Source of the DNA: Brasilonema sennae CENA114
GTDB taxonomy: Bacteria > Cyanobacteriota > Cyanobacteriia > Cyanobacteriales > Nostocaceae
Length of the DNA: 64,000 bases
Reading direction: 5' to 3'
NCBI RefSeq assembly: GCF_006968745.1
Contig: NZ_CP030118.1
Coordinates: 6,778,284-6,842,283 of the forward strand
The notes under the pieces were generated by a model that ran no database searches, was not told the origin of the DNA, and saw nothing but the letters and a program-made list of their open reading frames with translations. This document shows positions 46,052-54,500 of this stretch, piece after piece; position 1 is the first letter of the stretch; every line of letters begins with the position of its first letter. The translations under genes were made by a program, and so were the position numbers.

Positions 46052-46231
46052 ATGACCCAGGTGCTTTTAGGAGACAATGAAGGAATTGATTCGGCTTTGC
46101 GTCGATTTAAACGGCAAGTTTCCAAAGCAGGAATCTTAGCTGATGTCAAGTTTCACAGACACTTTGAAACACCATTAGAAAAACGTAAACGCAAGGCTGT
46201 AGCTGCAAGACGCAAGCGAAGTATGAGATAA
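46052..46231 (+). CDS. rpsU: 30S ribosomal protein S21
   Basis: A 59-residue basic protein: MTQVLLGDNEGIDSALRRFK, then a conserved RHFETPLEKRKRK and the Arg/Lys-rich end AARRKRSMR. These match bS21. A good ribosome-binding site (GAGGAAGAAG) precedes the ATG. It lies downstream of rsmI on the same strand and an intrinsic terminator follows. Confidence 0.9.
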   Translation: MTQVLLGDNEGIDSALRRFKRQVSKAGILADVKFHRHFETPLEKRKRKAVAARRKRSMR

Positions 46232-46326
46232 ACCGAATTGGAACTGACGTTGCTTGACTACGTTCACGCTTGTTAGAGAAGCTTAAATAGATTCGGTAGC
46301 CTTGATACAAAAATTAGACAAGATGA

Positions 46327-46360
46327 ATCGTACCCCTACCGGGGTACGATCTAATTATTT
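46327..46360 (+). terminator. Rho-independent terminator after rpsU
   Basis: ATCGTACCCC (46327-46336) pairs with GGGGTACGAT (46341-46350), followed by a short T-rich stretch. The rest of 46232-46520 shows no gene; a second palindrome GGTGAGCTAAGCTCACC lies at 46471-46487, past the convergent pth stop. Confidence 0.65.
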
Positions 46361-46520
46361 TTCAAAACTATAGAATACGCCAGGTGAGTTAGAGACTCAT
46401 GTATTATTTGTAATATTTGAAGTCAAGAACAGTCGCACTCAGCCCAACAATTCTACTTCTTTTTGAAATAGGTGAGCTAAGCTCACCTCTTCCAGTACTG
46501 GGAATGTCAAAAATACACGA

Positions 46521-47162
46521 CTAAGATTGCGAACTATCAAAAGAGCGGCTGTTACAAATATTCATTGCCTTTTCCACTCCCGAATTCAGGCTGAGTTCTA
46601 CGCATTCGCCCACAAACTGTAGTACAACAGAAACCATCTGATTTTCAGCAGCAGAAAATCGTCCTAAGACATGAGAAACAGTACCATGTTCGTCGTTACT
46701 CGCTGCATTTTTTGGTTTACCAATACCAATACGTAAACGAGGAAAGTTTTGTGTCCCAAGGTGTGCGATCGCGCTTTTCATACCGTTATGTCCTCCAGCG
46801 GAACCAGATAAGCGCAGGCGAGTTTTTCCCAAAGGCAAATCCATATCATCATAAATAACTAAAACCAATTCAGGTTGCAGCTTATACCAGCTTGTCACGG
46901 CTTGCATTGCTTGTCCTGAAAGATTCATATAAGTCAATGGCTTCAACAAACGGATTTTATCTCTATTTGGTGCAATTCCTTCGCCATATTCGCCTTGAAA
47001 CTTGCGATTTTCTGCCAAGGGAATCTTCCAAGAACGAGATAGCGCGTCTACAGCAGCAAAACCAATATTGTGGCGTGTTTGATCATACTTGGGTTCTGGG
47101 TTCCCCAACCCGACAATTAGCTGGGGAATGACCAAAGTTTTTTTAGCAACAGCTTCTGTCAT
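46521..47162 (-). CDS. pth: Peptidyl-tRNA hydrolase
   Basis: A 213-residue enzyme recycling tRNA from dropped-off peptidyl-tRNA. The family motifs are clear: LIVGLGNPEPKYDQTRHNIG (about 15-34, including the catalytic His), KPLTYMNLSGQAM, VIYDDMDLPLGK (catalytic Asp) and GGHNGMKSAI. Length is normal, with a short non-conserved C-terminal tail. It lies 12 bases downstream of tatA on the same strand, so the two are co-transcribed. An inverted repeat at 46471-46487 follows the stop. Confidence 0.92.
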   Translation of the reverse strand: MTEAVAKKTLVIPQLIVGLGNPEPKYDQTRHNIGFAAVDALSRSWKIPLAENRKFQGEYGEGIAPNRDKIRLLKPLTYMNLSGQAMQAVTSWYKLQPELVLVIYDDMDLPLGKTRLRLSGSAGGHNGMKSAIAHLGTQNFPRLRIGIGKPKNAASNDEHGTVSHVLGRFSAAENQMVSVVLQFVGECVELSLNSGVEKAMNICNSRSFDSSQS

Positions 47163-47174
47163 TTTGCCTTCTGT

Positions 47175-47471
47175 CTAGCTTTTTTGGGCAGAACTCGCAG
47201 TGTCTTGCTCCAACTTAGTTGCTTCTATTTGCTTAGTTTCTGGTTGAGTTGTTTGCTTGGTATCTAGTTCAGCAGTCGTTTTCACTGCTTCTTGCAACTC
47301 AACTGCTTCTTTTTGAAACTCGTTTTGAAACTCGCTAGAAGCTTGTTGAAAACCGCGAATTGCTTTTCCTAAGCTGCGACCAACTTCTGGTAGCTTTTTC
47401 GGACCAAAGATTAACAGTGCTACCACAAAGATTAAAGCCATTTCCGGCAAACCGATACCAAATACATTCAT
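47175..47471 (-). CDS. tatA: Sec-independent translocase TatA/E
   Basis: A 98-residue protein with the TatA/E architecture: one N-terminal membrane helix (GLPEMALIFVVALLIFGPKK, about 7-26) containing the FGPKKLPEVGRSLG hinge, then an amphipathic helix and a charged, Gln- and Glu-rich tail. TatA polymers form the pore that exports folded Tat substrates, possibly including the CmpA lipoprotein, whose N terminus is Tat-like. It is the first gene of a tatA-pth unit. Confidence 0.88.
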   Translation of the reverse strand: MNVFGIGLPEMALIFVVALLIFGPKKLPEVGRSLGKAIRGFQQASSEFQNEFQKEAVELQEAVKTTAELDTKQTTQPETKQIEATKLEQDTASSAQKS

Positions 47472-48079
47472 ATTTTTCTCCAGTCACATCAAAAACCGCA
47501 TTGGAAACCCACATATGTAGTTTAATCAATAGTTACCGTCATTGCTGCGATCATAATTTTAGTTACTTAATGCTCCAACAGCCGACTTACTTATCAAAAT
47601 CCGACTTGAGCCGACTTGAAGATCCGACTTTGCCGACTTTGGTGGCGGAGTCTGAGGCAGTAAGTTTAGATCAGAGCAACTAAAGTTCAAATTTCTGAAG
47701 TTCTCAAAACACCACCCACATCTATATTCCGGAAGAAAGAACACCATGACTTAACATGAACTTACTAGGAAATACTCTTGGTTTTAATCCAAAAAAGAAC
47801 TGGGAACTTTTTTAAGAAAACAATACTAACTACGTATGAAGTTGTGCTAAATAAAGCTTCCATAATAAAGTTGTAAGAACTCACACAAGCAAAAATTATA
47901 GTATAATTTTTGCGGAGTTATACGGTAATGTGCAAGAACTGAGCCTCTGACTAGCGGCGAAAGTCTGTGCTAGCAACAAATCAAAGAAACACATTTTTTT
48001 CACTTTATGAAAATCTTGCTATATAACAGTTAGAAAAGTTACAAAATAAAAATGCAACCGGGGTCAAGAAAATTTACTT
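47472..48079. promoter_or_regulatory. Intergenic region with CCGACTT repeats and a perfect palindrome
   Basis: No gene is supported. Five copies of CCGACTT lie at 47582, 47601, 47611, 47624 and 47633. GCAAAAATTATA-G-TATAATTTTTGC at 47889-47913 is a perfect 25-base palindrome containing a TATAAT-like box. A sequence at 47921-47943 resembles the terminus of the MITE-like elements at 2.2 and 36.5 kb. The region separates divergent tatA and the 48-56 kb trio, so operators for either are possible. Confidence 0.5.
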
Positions 48080-49504
48080 ATGGCAATTGAAAAAACATTA
48101 GTCGAAACTTCCTTGAAATACTATCTCATCGCTCTTGATGCTAAAGGCAAAGAACGCCAAAACAATGGAGAGTTCATCAGCCAAAAGGTAATAGAGATCT
48201 TATCTAGCGCAAGAAAGTCTAAAGAGCCAATCACAGATGTCTTTTTGATGAGCCACGGATGGCAAGGTGACATTCCTGCAGCAAAAAACCAGTACGACAA
48301 ATGGATTGCAGCTATGGCTAAAAACCAGGCTGATATTCAAAAAATGCAACAGTTGCGACCAGGATTTCGCCCGTTGTTGATTGGTCTACATTGGCCTAGT
48401 AAGCCTTGGGGAGATGAAGATCTCAATGCAGTGTCTCTAGACAAAACAATTGTGTCCTTTGACACTACAGATACTTCTCAAGAAGAGTTAATCAATCAGT
48501 ATGCTCACAGCATTGCTGATACTGAAGCTGCAAGAGTTGCGCTCAGAACAATTTTTACAGCAGCGGTAGAGTATGACGTAGCACCCGATACATTACCATC
48601 AGAGGTGCGTGAAGCCTACGAGGTTTTGATTAAGGAAGCATCTTTGAGTAGTGAAGGAGAAGATACAGATGCGTGGAGCGAAAACGAATCATTAAATCTA
48701 GATCCTGAAAGTATATATGAAGCTACCCTTGCAGAAGAAAACGAAGATGTCAGCTTCGGAATTGGGGATAGTGTGAAATCAGCCACAGATGCATTTTTGA
48801 ACATTCCGAGATTGTTATCTTTCTGGAAGATGAAAGACCTCGCTCGGAAAATCGGTCAAACCACTGGTTTCAATTTGTTAAACAGACTTCAACAACTGAC
48901 AGATAATACTGTAAGATTTCATCTGATGGGGCACAGTTTTGGATGTATTTTTGTCTCAGCTACCGTTGCAGGTACCAAAGACAATAACAAATTAGTCCGT
49001 CCAGTTAATTCTCTTGTCTTAATACAAGGTGCTCTATCACTGTGGTCTTTCTGCTCAAATGTCCCTTTTAGAAACAATCTTCCTGGTTACTTCCGCTCCA
49101 TTATTAGTGATGGTAAAGTTGCAGGGCCGATTGTTACTACCCAATCTGAGCATGATAAGGCTGTCAAGAATGCCTATCCTATGGCGGGAACACTCGGAAT
49201 ATTTAGGGAGCAAGATATAGACTTTGACCCTAATAGTGAGAGTACCCAGAAGGAATATCCCGGCGTAGGTGGCATTGGTTGTTATGGGATTCAGGGTGAT
49301 GGTTTGGAAATTATTAACGATCCAAAAGGTATGCTACCCCTGGAACAATCCTACAATTTTCAATCAGGTAAAATTTACAACTTAGAAAGTAGTAAATATA
49401 TTGTTGTCCCTCCGAGTCTACTAGATCTTTTCATAGGTGCTCACAACGCCATTGATAAACCGGAAGTCGCTCATGCAGTGTGGTCGGCAGCCTTTGGCAG
49501 TTAA
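48080..49504 (+). CDS. Alpha/beta-hydrolase-like protein of unknown substrate
   Basis: A 474-residue protein. FHLMGHSFG (280-288) is a GHSFG nucleophile elbow with Ser286, and an upstream FLMSHGWQGD (about 55-64) looks like an oxyanion/strand motif, so it is a lipase or esterase-type hydrolase. An acidic, low-complexity insert (about 170-225) separates the two parts. The catalytic acid and His are not certain from sequence. It is the first gene of the co-directional trio; the next gene (49548) starts 43 bases after its stop. There is no signal peptide. Confidence 0.6.
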   Translation: MAIEKTLVETSLKYYLIALDAKGKERQNNGEFISQKVIEILSSARKSKEPITDVFLMSHGWQGDIPAAKNQYDKWIAAMAKNQADIQKMQQLRPGFRPLLIGLHWPSKPWGDEDLNAVSLDKTIVSFDTTDTSQEELINQYAHSIADTEAARVALRTIFTAAVEYDVAPDTLPSEVREAYEVLIKEASLSSEGEDTDAWSENESLNLDPESIYEATLAEENEDVSFGIGDSVKSATDAFLNIPRLLSFWKMKDLARKIGQTTGFNLLNRLQQLTDNTVRFHLMGHSFGCIFVSATVAGTKDNNKLVRPVNSLVLIQGALSLWSFCSNVPFRNNLPGYFRSIISDGKVAGPIVTTQSEHDKAVKNAYPMAGTLGIFREQDIDFDPNSESTQKEYPGVGGIGCYGIQGDGLEIINDPKGMLPLEQSYNFQSGKIYNLESSKYIVVPPSLLDLFIGAHNAIDKPEVAHAVWSAAFGS

Positions 49505-49547
49505 TGAAACAGTGTCTGTAAGTTGGAAATATAAGGATACACATAAT

Positions 49548-51254
49548 ATGAGCGTAGAACAGCTAACACAAGAGCTGTATTTCAATGGAATTGACGGTGC
49601 CTCAGGAGAGTATTTGCTACCTCCTTTGACACCTGAACAGGTTTCTAAGATTGCCCAAGGTGAAGAGTTTGACCCTGTAGAGATTAGTGAACTCAAGAAA
49701 AAGGATCTGCACGTCAAAGGTTTAGAACCTGATTTTGCACCGATAGAAGGAGTAGATCCTAAAGACCTGGCACAGACAGGTTGGGGAGTTATCTTCACCT
49801 ATAATGCCGACCCAGCAATCAAAGAAGCGCTCAAAGAACTGTTAGAACATCGGCAAAGGCAAGCGACGAAAAATCACGAGAACTATTATCAGGAATACAC
49901 TGGCCCCAAGGGTTATCGTCCTGGTGAGTCGAAAAATCAATTTTTGGCGCGTCATGGAGTTGGCCCCGGCCCTGCTGATCCAGAGAAAATGCCTTATTAT
50001 CTGCTGATCGTTGGTGACCCAGAAAGCATTCCTTATCGTTTCCAGTATCAACTCGACGTACAGTATGCAGTGGGTCGAATTTACTTCGATACGCCGCAAG
50101 AATATGCTCAGTATGCTCGTAGTGTCGTCCAGGCTGAAACTGGTAATTTAAACCTGCCTCGCCGCGCTACCTTTTTCGGCGTCCGTACTCAGGGTGACGC
50201 AGCTACTGAACTCAGTGCTGAAAAATTGATTCAGCCTTTAGCTGATTGGATGGTGAGTTCCCAAAAACAGAATAATTGGACAGTAGAAACCTTACTAGCA
50301 GAAGAAGCCACAAAGGCGCGGTTGAGCAAATTGTTAGGAGGAGAGGAAACACCTGCTGTATTGTTCACTGCCAGTCATGGCATGGGTTTTCCTCATGGGG
50401 ATGAAAGGCAACTACGTCATCAGGGCGCTTTACTTTGTCAGGACTGGCCTGGTAAAGCCCAGTGGGGCAATAAACCAATTCCCGAAGAATTTTACTTTTC
50501 TGCGGACGATATCGGTAACGATGCTCGTTTGCTAGGTCTAATTGCTTTTCACTTTGCTTGTTATGGTGCTGGTACGCCCCGTTTTGATGAATTTGGCCAT
50601 AGAAAAGGCTCAACGCAGAGGTTAGAAATTGCTCCCCATGCTTTTGTTGCTCCTCTACCCCGACGACTCCTCAGTCACCCCAATGGAGGTGCTTTGGCAG
50701 TCATCGGGCACGTAGAACGCGCTTGGGGTTGCTCTTTCGTCTGGGAAAAAACTGGTAAACAGTTAGCAGTGTTTCAAAGTACTCTCAAGCGACTGCTAGA
50801 AGGTCATCCTGTGGGGTCAGCTGTCGAGTATTTCAACGAACGCTATGCTGAACTTTCGTCTGATTTGAGTACAGAATTAGAAGAAATTAAGTATGGTGCG
50901 ATCGCCAATCCAATAAATTTGTCTGGAATGTGGACAGCCAACAACGATGCTCGCAGTTATGCCATTATTGGCGACCCCGCAGTTAGGCTAGTTGTGGGTG
51001 ATAGTTCCACAGGCGATCGCCCAGTAATAGAGACAATCAATTTACCGACTGCGCCTGCAACGCCTCAGACAGCCGATGCAAGCGCTATCCAGCAAGCCCA
51101 GACAAACTTGATTCAAGCACTAGAACAGTTTGTCAACACAGCCCAGCAAGCTTCAGATGACGATAAAGCAAAACTTCAGGCTGCGCTTTTAGCTATAACT
51201 AGTCTACGTGAAAGTCTGAATAAATTGAATTTAATTGATACCAATTCTCCATGA
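49548..51254 (+). CDS. Gingipain/caspase-like (clan CD) cysteine protease
   Basis: A 568-residue protein. The start at 49548 (MSVEQLTQEL, after an AAGGAT ribosome-binding site) is preferred to an upstream ATG at 49437 inside the previous gene. The catalytic-type pair is His277 in FTASHGMGFPHGD and Cys338 in LIAFHFACYGAGTP, as in C25 gingipain-like enzymes, and a C-terminal YAIIGDPAVRL also recalls that family. It ends with a Gln- and Ala-rich helical tail (about 510-568). Its last codons overlap a dispersed repeat, so the natural C terminus may have changed. It is the second member of the trio; target unknown. Confidence 0.6.
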   Translation: MSVEQLTQELYFNGIDGASGEYLLPPLTPEQVSKIAQGEEFDPVEISELKKKDLHVKGLEPDFAPIEGVDPKDLAQTGWGVIFTYNADPAIKEALKELLEHRQRQATKNHENYYQEYTGPKGYRPGESKNQFLARHGVGPGPADPEKMPYYLLIVGDPESIPYRFQYQLDVQYAVGRIYFDTPQEYAQYARSVVQAETGNLNLPRRATFFGVRTQGDAATELSAEKLIQPLADWMVSSQKQNNWTVETLLAEEATKARLSKLLGGEETPAVLFTASHGMGFPHGDERQLRHQGALLCQDWPGKAQWGNKPIPEEFYFSADDIGNDARLLGLIAFHFACYGAGTPRFDEFGHRKGSTQRLEIAPHAFVAPLPRRLLSHPNGGALAVIGHVERAWGCSFVWEKTGKQLAVFQSTLKRLLEGHPVGSAVEYFNERYAELSSDLSTELEEIKYGAIANPINLSGMWTANNDARSYAIIGDPAVRLVVGDSSTGDRPVIETINLPTAPATPQTADASAIQQAQTNLIQALEQFVNTAQQASDDDKAKLQAALLAITSLRESLNKLNLIDTNSP

Positions 51255-51597
51255 TAGCTTGCCCGTAAAGTGCCAGAGATACGCCCAATTATATGAGGAA
51301 CGAACCGCAAAGGACGCAAAGGACACAAAGAAAGAAAGAAAGAAAGAAGAAGTAAGAAAATTTGGCACAGCCTCACAAAGAAATAGTATGTGATATCAAA
51401 TCCGTTTGTATCGGAATGATTTCTCCTTTCTCTCTGCCTCTGCGTTCTCTGCGCCTCTGCGGTTTTTTAATTATTCAGATTCAACCGGAAACGATATGAA
51501 TTGGGGATCGAAAATTGAAAGATTTTATCACTAAATCTGTTTTCCAGTCCCCAGTCCTCAATAGCAAGTTAGCATTTACCAGTATTAAAGAGAACTC
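51255..51597. repeat. Repeat-rich gap within the trio
   Basis: It contains an AACCGCAAAGGACGCAAAGG repeat (51304-51345) ending in a GAAA run, and an inverted relative CTCTGCGCCTCTGCGGTTTT (51447-51466). The gap may carry a separate promoter for the 1632-residue gene. No coding potential. Confidence 0.6.
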
Positions 51598-54500
51598 ATG
51601 AACACTTTCGAGATTACCATCCAACGCAAATCAGGAGATAGCTGGCCAATTGTCGTAGAACACACTCAACCAGGCGTTCTTTTACCATTGCGGTTGGAAG
51701 GTAATCTCTGTTTGAGTGCTGAAGATTTGCAGCATTTGACTAGTCTTCAAGGGCAAGTACGAGATTACGGTACATTTTTGGGTAAAGCGCTGTTACGAGA
51801 CGAAGTGCGTGATGGATTTATCCGGGCACTGAGTCAGAATCAGCAAACAGTGCGGGTGTTACTGTTTATTGAAGCTATTGATAAACAACTGCGAACTTTA
51901 CGTTGGGAAAGACTATGTGCTCCCATTGATGGCGAATGGCAAATCTTAGCACTTAACCAAAGAGTGCCTTTCTCTTTTTATATTCCTGCGATTACCGACC
52001 GACTGTTTCCTGCCATCGGGCGGCGAGATTTAAAGGCGCTGGTACTAGTGGCTAGTCCCTCGGATTCAAGTCGGTATAAATTAGACATATTTGATGTGGA
52101 AGCTACGGTGAAGAGCGTGCGCGTAGCCTTGGGTGATATTCCTACCGATGTGTTAGCAACAGTTGACGGTGCTATTGGCTTACCCACTCTAGATGAACTT
52201 TGCGCTCAACTAACCGATCGCACAAAGCAGTATACAATGCTGCACTTTGTTAGCCACGGTAAAGTCATGGATGATGGTGAAACCCTCCTGTACTGGTCAA
52301 AAAGTGATAATACAGTTGAGGTGGTGACAGCCACAAAGTTAATAGAAAGAGTTCGCCAGTTACGAGGTGCTAGAGGGCTACCTCATTTTACTTTTCTCTG
52401 TACTTGTGAGAGTGCCAGCCCAGAAGCAGAAGGAGCATTAGGGGGATTAGGGCAGCGATTGGTGCGAGATTTGGGGATGCCTGCGGTGGTGGCGATGACG
52501 GAGAAAGTCACTATCAAGACGGCTCAGGCACTAACAGAGAAATTTTACTACCAATTGAGACAATCGGGGGAGGTTGACTCAGCATTGCATGAGGCGACAG
52601 CAACTCTTGCAGAACGTGGCGATGTGACTGTACCGGCACTGTTCAGCCGTTTGGGAGGACGACCCTTATTTAGCGACCAGCTTGACCGAGAACTGACCAA
52701 CGCGGAAATTCAGTATGGTTTAGAACGGCTTGTGCAGTTGTTACCAGAGCGATCGCCTGTCCTCGAAAAGAAGTTTGCACAGCTAGAGGGGCAGCTCAAA
52801 AATACCCTGGGAGCAGATGCCACAGCTTTGAGCAAAGAAGTCCTCAAAGAACGAGAACAAACTTTAGAAGAAGTTAACAACCTCTGTGAGGAAATCGTTG
52901 ACCTCAACTTCAACGCTTTGGCATTAGGTCAGCAACCACCAATCTATGATTCTCGTTGCCCGTTTCTCGGTCTGTATCCTTTCCGAGTCGAAAACCGCGA
53001 ATTTTTCTTTGGGCGAGAAGAATTAATTGCCCAACTGCAACAAAAGCTCACTGAACACAACTTTTTAGCTGTATTAGGCGGTTCTGGCAGTGGTAAGTCA
53101 TCGTTGGTGTTAGCAGGGTTGATCCCGAAGCTACAGGAAAAACAGATTGGTTTGCTTTCAGTATACATGACACCGAGTAGTAACCCGATCGAACAACTGG
53201 AAACTAGTCTGTCCCAAGTGCTAGCACAATCTACAATATTAGTCATCGACCAATTTGAGGAATTGTTTACCCTCTGTACTGATGAAGCCGAGAGGGTGAG
53301 TTTCATCGAAAAATTGTTAAGCCTGATTCCACACCAAAAAGTCGTCATTACTATGCGGGCAGACTTTTGGGGCGAATGTGCGCCCTATCGCAATTTGAAA
53401 GATTTGATGGAAGCTAGGCAAAAACTAATTGGTCCGATGGATGCTGCCCAATTGCGCAAAGCGATGGAAATGCAAGCTGCGAAGGTAGGGTTACGGTTTG
53501 AAGCAGGCTTGAGCAACTTGATTCTGGATAATGTGCAAGGTGAACCAGGAGCAATGCCACTACTGCAACATGCATTGCTGGAGATGTGGAAGCACCGACA
53601 TGGTAGATGGTTGCGGACTGTGGAGTATGAGGCTATTGGTGGTGTGAATAAGGCGATCGCTCAAACTGCCGATGATGTTTACAATAGTTTGTCACCCGCA
53701 GAACAAGACCAAGTTAAGAATATTTTCATCCGCTTGACACGTTTGGATGAAAATGCATTACAAGGAGAGAAACGTCGTGACACCCGACAGCGAGTTTGGT
53801 TAGATGAATTAGTACCTGCGGGTGGTGATTTGGCAACTACTAAGCGGTTGGTGCAGCGGTTAGCGGGTGAAGGGGCGCGATTAGTAGTTACAAGTGTAGA
53901 CGGATCGACAAATCGTGAAGAGGTGGAGATAGCACATGAAGCCTTAATCCGCCACTGGCCGAGGTTGCTGCAGTGGTTAGATGATAATCGAATAAACTTA
54001 CAACTACGCAAAAATATACGTGATGCAGCTTTGGATTGGGAAAAGCAGCAAAAAAGCGAGGATTATTTGACGCATGATGAAGGAGGAAGATTAAAAGAAG
54101 CTCAGGAGTTAGCGAAACATACGAGTTTTCTAAACAAGTTAGAAACTGAGTATGTGACTGCTTGTACAGAAAAAAGCGATCGCCAAGAAAGAGAAAAAGA
54201 AGCCCGTCGCCGTCGCGAAATCAGAACAGCTTGGGGAATAGCTGGCGGATCATTAATCGCTTTAATTCTGACTGCTGGCTTGGGAATTCTTTCTTTCCAT
54301 CGCAAACAACAAGCGGAAATAACTCAAGCCAATGTTCTAGTTCGATCTTCCTCGTCACTGTTTGATTCTCATAAAGAATTGGATGCTCTGATCCAACAGA
54401 TTAAGGCAGGAAAGATTTTGAAAGAACACAAAGTAAGCGAGCCTTTGCTTGTAACAACGTTGCAAAAAGCAGTTTATGGAGTCAAAGAGCGCAATCGCTT

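Noticed and set aside
49437..49547. Longer N terminus for the gingipain-like protease from an ATG inside the previous gene
   Set aside because: It would overlap the hydrolase gene by 68 bases and adds sequence without family features, while ATG 49548 has a good ribosome-binding site.
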